Shown here: piece by piece, positions 60,397-64,000 of the stretch
Layout of the letters: each line of letters opens with the position of its first letter
Numbering within the stretch: the stretch's first letter is position 1
From: SIG459 sp045631645
GTDB lineage: Bacteria; Bacillota; Clostridia; Oscillospirales; Oscillospiraceae
DNA length: 64,000 bases
Reading direction: 5' to 3'
Assembly (NCBI GenBank): GCA_045631645.1
Contig: JAZQVC010000024.1
Location: forward strand, 4,984-68,983
The notes under the pieces: model-generated
The model's input: the letters and a program-made list of their open reading frames with translations, nothing else
What the model was told of the DNA's origin: nothing
Database searches by the model: none
Translations under genes and position numbers: made by a program

Positions 60397-60747
60397 TTAT
60401 GCCTGGGGGTAGTTTATAATAACAAGCATCTTTGCAGGCTTGTCGCTTGCGTTTACCAGTCCGCGACCCTCGTTGGGGGGGAAGGAGATGGACTGCATGG
60501 GGCCGACAACATACTTATTGCCTTCCTTGTCGGTGACGGTCATTTCGCCTTCAAGAACGAAGTAAACCTTCTCCAGGGGGTTATCGTCGTATGCCCAGTC
60601 TGCACCGCCGCCGGGTTCAAACTCAGAAATGCCAATCCAGAACTTATCTGCATTGGTCTCGTCTTTGCCGTGATAACGTTTGCAGGTCACGCCGAAGTGG
60701 CCGGCAGGAAAATAGGGTTCCAGTTCTTCATAAGTACGTTTAATCAT
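60397..60747 (-). CDS. Cupin-fold protein lacking the usual metal histidines
   Basis: 116 residues from ATG 60747 (MIKRTYEELEPYF), with AGGAAAT upstream at a proper distance. The cupin core is visible in EKVYFVLEGEMTVTDKEGN and SISFPPNEGRGLVNASDKPAKMLVI. The HXH pair that normally precedes EKVYFVLEG is replaced by WAYDD, and the second-motif His is replaced by Gly, so a metal enzyme is unlikely; ligand binding is possible. It is the first gene of the phloroglucinol-type operon and is divergent from LysR regulator 2. Confidence 0.82.
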   Translation of the reverse strand: MIKRTYEELEPYFPAGHFGVTCKRYHGKDETNADKFWIGISEFEPGGGADWAYDDNPLEKVYFVLEGEMTVTDKEGNKYVVGPMQSISFPPNEGRGLVNASDKPAKMLVIINYPQA

Positions 60748-60807
60748 AGCCATATTTCCTTTCTTTTACAAAAAATTGCATTTTGTTACAGCATAACGCT
60801 TCATAGT

Positions 60808-60845
60808 ATTTTACACCCCAAATCACGCCATTGTCAACTTGACAA
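60808..60845 (-). promoter_or_regulatory. Promoter of the phloroglucinol-type operon with palindrome
   Basis: Minus strand -35 TTGACA (60832-60837), 18-base spacer, -10 TAAAAT (60808-60813). The -35 lies inside a perfect palindrome TTGTCAACTTGACAA (60831-60845), a likely regulator site. TTGGGGTGTAA in the spacer also occurs near 52157-52168. Confidence 0.72.
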
Positions 60846-60941
60846 GAACACTAAAAAAGAGCCGTAAAATTGTTTATGAGGCACTAAAGACAGTCGTCTC
60901 CTACTATCTTTTATCGCACTTAAATTATATAACATTGCCGC

Positions 60942-60970
60942 TTGATTAGCTACTGAAAATGTTGTAAAAT
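60942..60970 (+). promoter_or_regulatory. Promoter of LysR regulator 2
   Basis: -35 TTGATT (60942-60947), 17-base spacer, -10 TAAAAT (60965-60970), 43 bases before the ATG. Confidence 0.75.
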
Positions 60971-61013
60971 AATTATAACCTTTTGGTTAATCAGTCGAAA
61001 GTAGAGGATAATT

Positions 61014-61898
61014 ATGACAAACGGACAGATAAACTGCTTTTTGAAGGTTGTCGAGGAAGGCAGCTTCGCAAAAGCTGCAGCAACCCTTTTCATCTCTCAG
61101 CCTGCCATCAGCAAGAGCATATCCAAAATGGAGGAGGAACTGGGCTTTGACCTTTTAGAGCGCAAGATAGGTGCTTTGCAGCCAACCACCGCAGGTCGTA
61201 CCCTCTACCACTTCCTCAAGACAAGCCTTGAAAACTATAATGATCTAATTGCAGAGATACAGGCCTCACTTTCCAAGCTCAGCGGCACTGTACGACTGGG
61301 CTGTCCCGAAACATGGAATCCATCCATGTTCTACGATAAAATAATCGATCATTTCGAAAAGCTGTATCCTTCTGTAAGCCTTACTCTTGAGTGCGGCTCT
61401 ATCCCCCATCTTATTTCCAAGCTTCAGTCGGGTAAGTTGGATATAATCATAAGTCACGAATTCCACCCTCCCGTCCAATACGGATTCACAGTGCTTCCTC
61501 TTACAGACACAGGCTGCGGACTGCTATACTCCAACGTATACTTCAAGGATGTGAAGAGCCTTTCCGATTTAAGGAATGCCGACTTCCTCCACTTTGACAG
61601 CGATGTTGAAAAAAAGTTCAGCACACTTGTAAAGCGCATCTGTCAGAATTCCGGCTTCTATCCCAACTTCAAAAACTGCGGACAGTTTGCCTCTGCCCTT
61701 TTCAAAATGTCCTGCGGTCAGGGCGTAATGTTCTTCACGGACTGGGACAACGCCATCAATAACCGTTCCTATACCTATCTGCCCCTCAACCACCGCTGCA
61801 CGGTAAATATCATATATCCCGCCGTTGCGCAAAATGCCAAAACCCATATTTTCGCTGAAGAACTTATAAAGCTTTTCAGCGAAAGCGATGAAGCTTAA
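61014..61898 (+). CDS. LysR-family transcriptional regulator 2
   Basis: 294 residues. The winged helix is GSFAKAAATLFISQPAISKSISKMEEELG (positions ~17-45, core SQPAISKSISKMEEELG), then an effector-binding domain from ~90 (VRLGCPETWNPSMFYDKII). It is divergent from the cupin-led operon and shares a 266-base intergenic region with it, the classic LysR arrangement, so it probably activates phloroglucinol breakdown in response to a pathway compound. A peptidase gene follows after 16 bases. Confidence 0.93.
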   Translation: MTNGQINCFLKVVEEGSFAKAAATLFISQPAISKSISKMEEELGFDLLERKIGALQPTTAGRTLYHFLKTSLENYNDLIAEIQASLSKLSGTVRLGCPETWNPSMFYDKIIDHFEKLYPSVSLTLECGSIPHLISKLQSGKLDIIISHEFHPPVQYGFTVLPLTDTGCGLLYSNVYFKDVKSLSDLRNADFLHFDSDVEKKFSTLVKRICQNSGFYPNFKNCGQFASALFKMSCGQGVMFFTDWDNAINNRSYTYLPLNHRCTVNIIYPAVAQNAKTHIFAEELIKLFSESDEA

Positions 61899-61914
61899 AA
61901 AAGGAGACCTGTTT

Positions 61915-62991
61915 ATGAAAGAACGTGCGCTTAATATACTGAAAGAACTCACCAACGCCCCCGGCGCCCCCGGTTTCGAGGATGCCGTTGTAGCCGTTGC
62001 CCGCAAATACGCTGAAAGCATAGGCAATCTGGAAGAGGACTTTCTCCGAAACCTTTATATCACCCGCAAGGAAAACACAGGCTCAAAGCCTGTAGTTATG
62101 CTGGACGCCCACTCCGACGAGGTTGGACTTATTATTCAGCACATCAAACCCAACGGCACTCTCCGCTTCCTCCCTCTCGGCGGCTGGAACAAAAACGCCC
62201 TCCCCTCCAGCAAGGTTCTGGTTCGGAACGCTCTCGGCGAATATATTCCCGGCATTATCGCTGCTAAGCCCGTCCATTTTATGAGCGCCGCAGAAAAGCA
62301 AGGCTCCGCTCTTGAATTAGACGAAATGGTCATAGATATCGGCGCTTGCTCCGCAAAGGAAGCAAAGGAGGATTTCCATATCCGCATAGGCGACCCCGTT
62401 GTTCCCGCAACGGAGTTTGAATATGATGAAAAACACAATCTTCTTTTCGGCAAAGGCTTTGACTGCCGCATAGGCTGCGCTGCCATGCTGGAGGCTCTCC
62501 TTCGCCTTGAAGGCAAAGAGCTCCCCTGCGACGTTGTTGCCGTCCTTTCCTCTCAGGAAGAGGTTGGTCTGAGAAGCAGCAAGGTTACTGTCAACCGCGT
62601 TAAGCCCAATGCCGCCATCATTATGGAGGGCTGCCCTGCCGACGATACCTTCACCGAAGATTACGCTATACAAACCGCACTGGGAAAAGGTCCAATGTTC
62701 CGCCATATGGATGTTTCCGTGATATGCTCTCCCCGCTTCCAGCGTTTCACTCTTGACCTTGCAGAAAAGAAGGGCATCCCCGTTCAGGAGGCAGTAAGAA
62801 AAGGTGGCGGAAATAATGCCGCAGCCGCTCAGACCACACTCAACGGCGCCCCCTCCGTCGTTGCCGGCATTCCCGTTCGCTATGCCCACACCACCAACTG
62901 CATCAGTTCCGGTGCGGACTTTGAAACCACCGTTGAAATGGTCATCGCACTTCTGGAAAACCTCAATGCAGATGTGATAGCAAGCTTCTGA
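61915..62991 (+). CDS. M42-family metallopeptidase
   Basis: 358 residues from ATG 61915, with AAGGAG upstream; a longer frame overlaps the LysR gene. M42 landmarks: LTNAPGAPGFEDAV, MLDAHSDEVGLII (metal ligand His/Asp), FDCRIGCAAMLEAL, LSSQEEVGLRSSKV (catalytic and metal Glu) and YAHTTNCISSGADFETTVEM. These enzymes are glutamyl aminopeptidases or deblocking aminopeptidases in the cytoplasm. Its place behind the regulator may be incidental. A strong terminator follows. Confidence 0.93.
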   Translation: MKERALNILKELTNAPGAPGFEDAVVAVARKYAESIGNLEEDFLRNLYITRKENTGSKPVVMLDAHSDEVGLIIQHIKPNGTLRFLPLGGWNKNALPSSKVLVRNALGEYIPGIIAAKPVHFMSAAEKQGSALELDEMVIDIGACSAKEAKEDFHIRIGDPVVPATEFEYDEKHNLLFGKGFDCRIGCAAMLEALLRLEGKELPCDVVAVLSSQEEVGLRSSKVTVNRVKPNAAIIMEGCPADDTFTEDYAIQTALGKGPMFRHMDVSVICSPRFQRFTLDLAEKKGIPVQEAVRKGGGNNAAAAQTTLNGAPSVVAGIPVRYAHTTNCISSGADFETTVEMVIALLENLNADVIASF

Positions 62992-63014
62992 CAAAACGAT
63001 AATAAATAATAATA

Positions 63015-63046
63015 AAAAAGAGCTGATCGGAGATCAGCTCTTTTTT
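63015..63046. terminator. Bidirectional terminator between peptidase and UroD-fold genes
   Basis: A 14-bp stem (63015-63028 with 63032-63045) with A and T runs, shared by convergent genes. Confidence 0.9.
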
Positions 63047-63049
63047 GCT

Positions 63050-64000
63050 TTATTTCATGTACTTACCGTAGCTAAATACAGTGTCCTTCCATGCTTCCAT
63101 ATTTTCCATCTTGACCTGGTCGAGAGCGAGGCTGTTGCTCATGATATAGCCTCCACCGGGAGCAAGAAGGTCTATCATGCGCTTGGTGTGATCGATAACT
63201 CTCTGCTTATCGCCATACATAAGATACTCGGTGGGCATACCGCCGGCAATACATGCGGTGCCGCCGAGAATTTCCTTGGCCTTCACAAGATCCACATCCT
63301 CAAAGAAGTAAATGACCTTGCCCTTGGGCACATCAGCCAGCACCTCAAGACGGGTGTTATACTGTCCTTCGCACAAAACAATGGGAATCATATCCTCAGC
63401 TATAAGCAGGTTCAAAAGTTTCTTAAGGCCGGGCCAATAGAAGCGCTTATAATTTTCAAGACTCATAAAGCTGTCCATGCCGCAATGGAGAGGCACAAAC
63501 ACATATTTTGCTTTCTGCATCTTTGCGTTAGCAATGCTTGAGGGGAAGTGTCTTTCACATATTTCCAGAGCTTTTTCAAGGCGTTCGGGCTCTTCTATGC
63601 AGTCCATACAAGCTTCCATTATTCCGCGTATATGGTCAGCATACTCATCGAAGGGACACATGCAAACGCTTCCGCCGAAGGGAATGAAGCCCCGCTCCAC
63701 ACAGTGCACCGCGCGCTGACCGACTTTGCCCAGATTCTCCATTATGTGCTTACCCGTATCTATCATAGCCTGCAGAGTCTCCTGCATGGGAGGAGTGCCG
63801 AGGGCAGACAGAGCATAAATAACGCTGTTGCACATAGCGTTGGGATTGAGCATGGCAAGAGGCTCCAAAGCCGCATATTTGCGGGGAAGCACCTTGCTGA
63901 ACAAGAACCAGCTTGGGTCGCGAAGGAATTCGTCAAACTCCTCATCCTTCAAAAACTGCTTGTCGATATACTGGTAGGGCACTTCGTCTCCAAGATTATA
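63050..64000 (-). CDS. Uroporphyrinogen decarboxylase-fold protein, third copy, 5'-truncated by window edge
   Basis: About 316 residues are visible; the frame is open to base 64000 and the apparent GTG at 63982 has no ribosome site, so the N-terminus lies outside the window. Barrel segments: YAALEPLAMLNPNAM, RAVHCVERGFIPFGGSVCMCPFDEYADHIRG, KYVFVPLHCGMDSFMSLENYKRFYWPGLKKLLN and LCEGQYNTRLEVLADVPKGKVIYFFEDVDL. The His-Cys pair of MtaA-like proteins is not in the usual place here (LCEG instead). It is a distant relative of the two UroD-fold proteins at 35-37 kb. Confidence 0.85.
   Translation of the reverse strand, partial: YNLGDEVPYQYIDKQFLKDEEFDEFLRDPSWFLFSKVLPRKYAALEPLAMLNPNAMCNSVIYALSALGTPPMQETLQAMIDTGKHIMENLGKVGQRAVHCVERGFIPFGGSVCMCPFDEYADHIRGIMEACMDCIEEPERLEKALEICERHFPSSIANAKMQKAKYVFVPLHCGMDSFMSLENYKRFYWPGLKKLLNLLIAEDMIPIVLCEGQYNTRLEVLADVPKGKVIYFFEDVDLVKAKEILGGTACIAGGMPTEYLMYGDKQRVIDHTKRMIDLLAPGGGYIMSNSLALDQVKMENMEAWKDTVFSYGKYMK

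Noticed and set aside
1..64000. CRISPR arrays, tRNA or rRNA genes, prophage or insertion sequence genes
   Set aside because: No regularly spaced repeats, no cloverleaf-like sequence, and no integrase or transposase frame were found on reading both strands.

Overview
The window looks like chromosomal DNA of an anaerobic, low-to-mid GC Clostridia-type Firmicute, probably a gut or rumen organism. The evidence is a Tyr T-box leader before tyrS, an RNase J gene, a YolD/Y-family polymerase pair, AGGAGG-type ribosome binding sites, short U-tailed hairpin terminators, and many oxygen-sensitive flavin/4Fe-4S redox enzymes. No rRNA, tRNA, CRISPR array, transposase or prophage gene was seen. The species assignment is inference.

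Layout. 1-5.8 kb: surface polysaccharide genes (GT4, two GT2, a GT32-like enzyme and a Wzx-type flippase). 5.8-12 kb: housekeeping (ArsC-like protein, M19 dipeptidase, RNase J, RecR, Rpe, a palindromic repeat element, a MATE exporter). 12-18.8 kb: a TPR-DUF4037-DUF4125-DUF6440 operon, tyrS behind a T-box and a metallo-beta-lactamase/C_GCAxxG fusion, and DUF1015. 19-30.8 kb: an NSS transporter, a SpoU-type methyltransferase, an SOS-type polymerase with YolD, two flavin reductases, a MacB-type ABC exporter with two adaptors, truA, and a small membrane protein.

30.8-64 kb is a catabolic island of flavin, 4Fe-4S and UroD-fold enzymes with two LysR regulators. Its core is a minus-strand run from 60.7 to 46.1 kb. 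The first operon reads cupin, SDR, 3-hydroxyacyl-CoA-dehydrogenase-type enzyme, cyclase-family hydrolase, BKACE, zinc ribbon, CoA-transferase A and B, ferredoxin, 816-residue flavoprotein. This gene set matches the anaerobic phloroglucinol pathway: phloroglucinol reductase, dihydrophloroglucinol cyclohydrolase, 3-hydroxy-5-oxohexanoate dehydrogenase, triacetate acetoacetate-lyase, acetoacetate CoA-transferase. A second operon holds a paralogous ferredoxin/816-residue flavoprotein pair and a TRAP transporter.

The most striking observation is that both 816-residue proteins are fusions. The N-terminal ~540 residues are a fumarate-reductase-type flavoprotein. The C-terminal ~250 residues align with 2,4-diacetylphloroglucinol/phloretin hydrolase (PhlG/Phy), with all four zinc ligands kept. 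I infer a bifunctional enzyme that reduces an enone such as a chalcone and then splits the acyl-phloroglucinol bond, feeding phloroglucinol straight into the neighbouring operon. Two DNA motifs shared between promoters of the island suggest common control by the LysR proteins.
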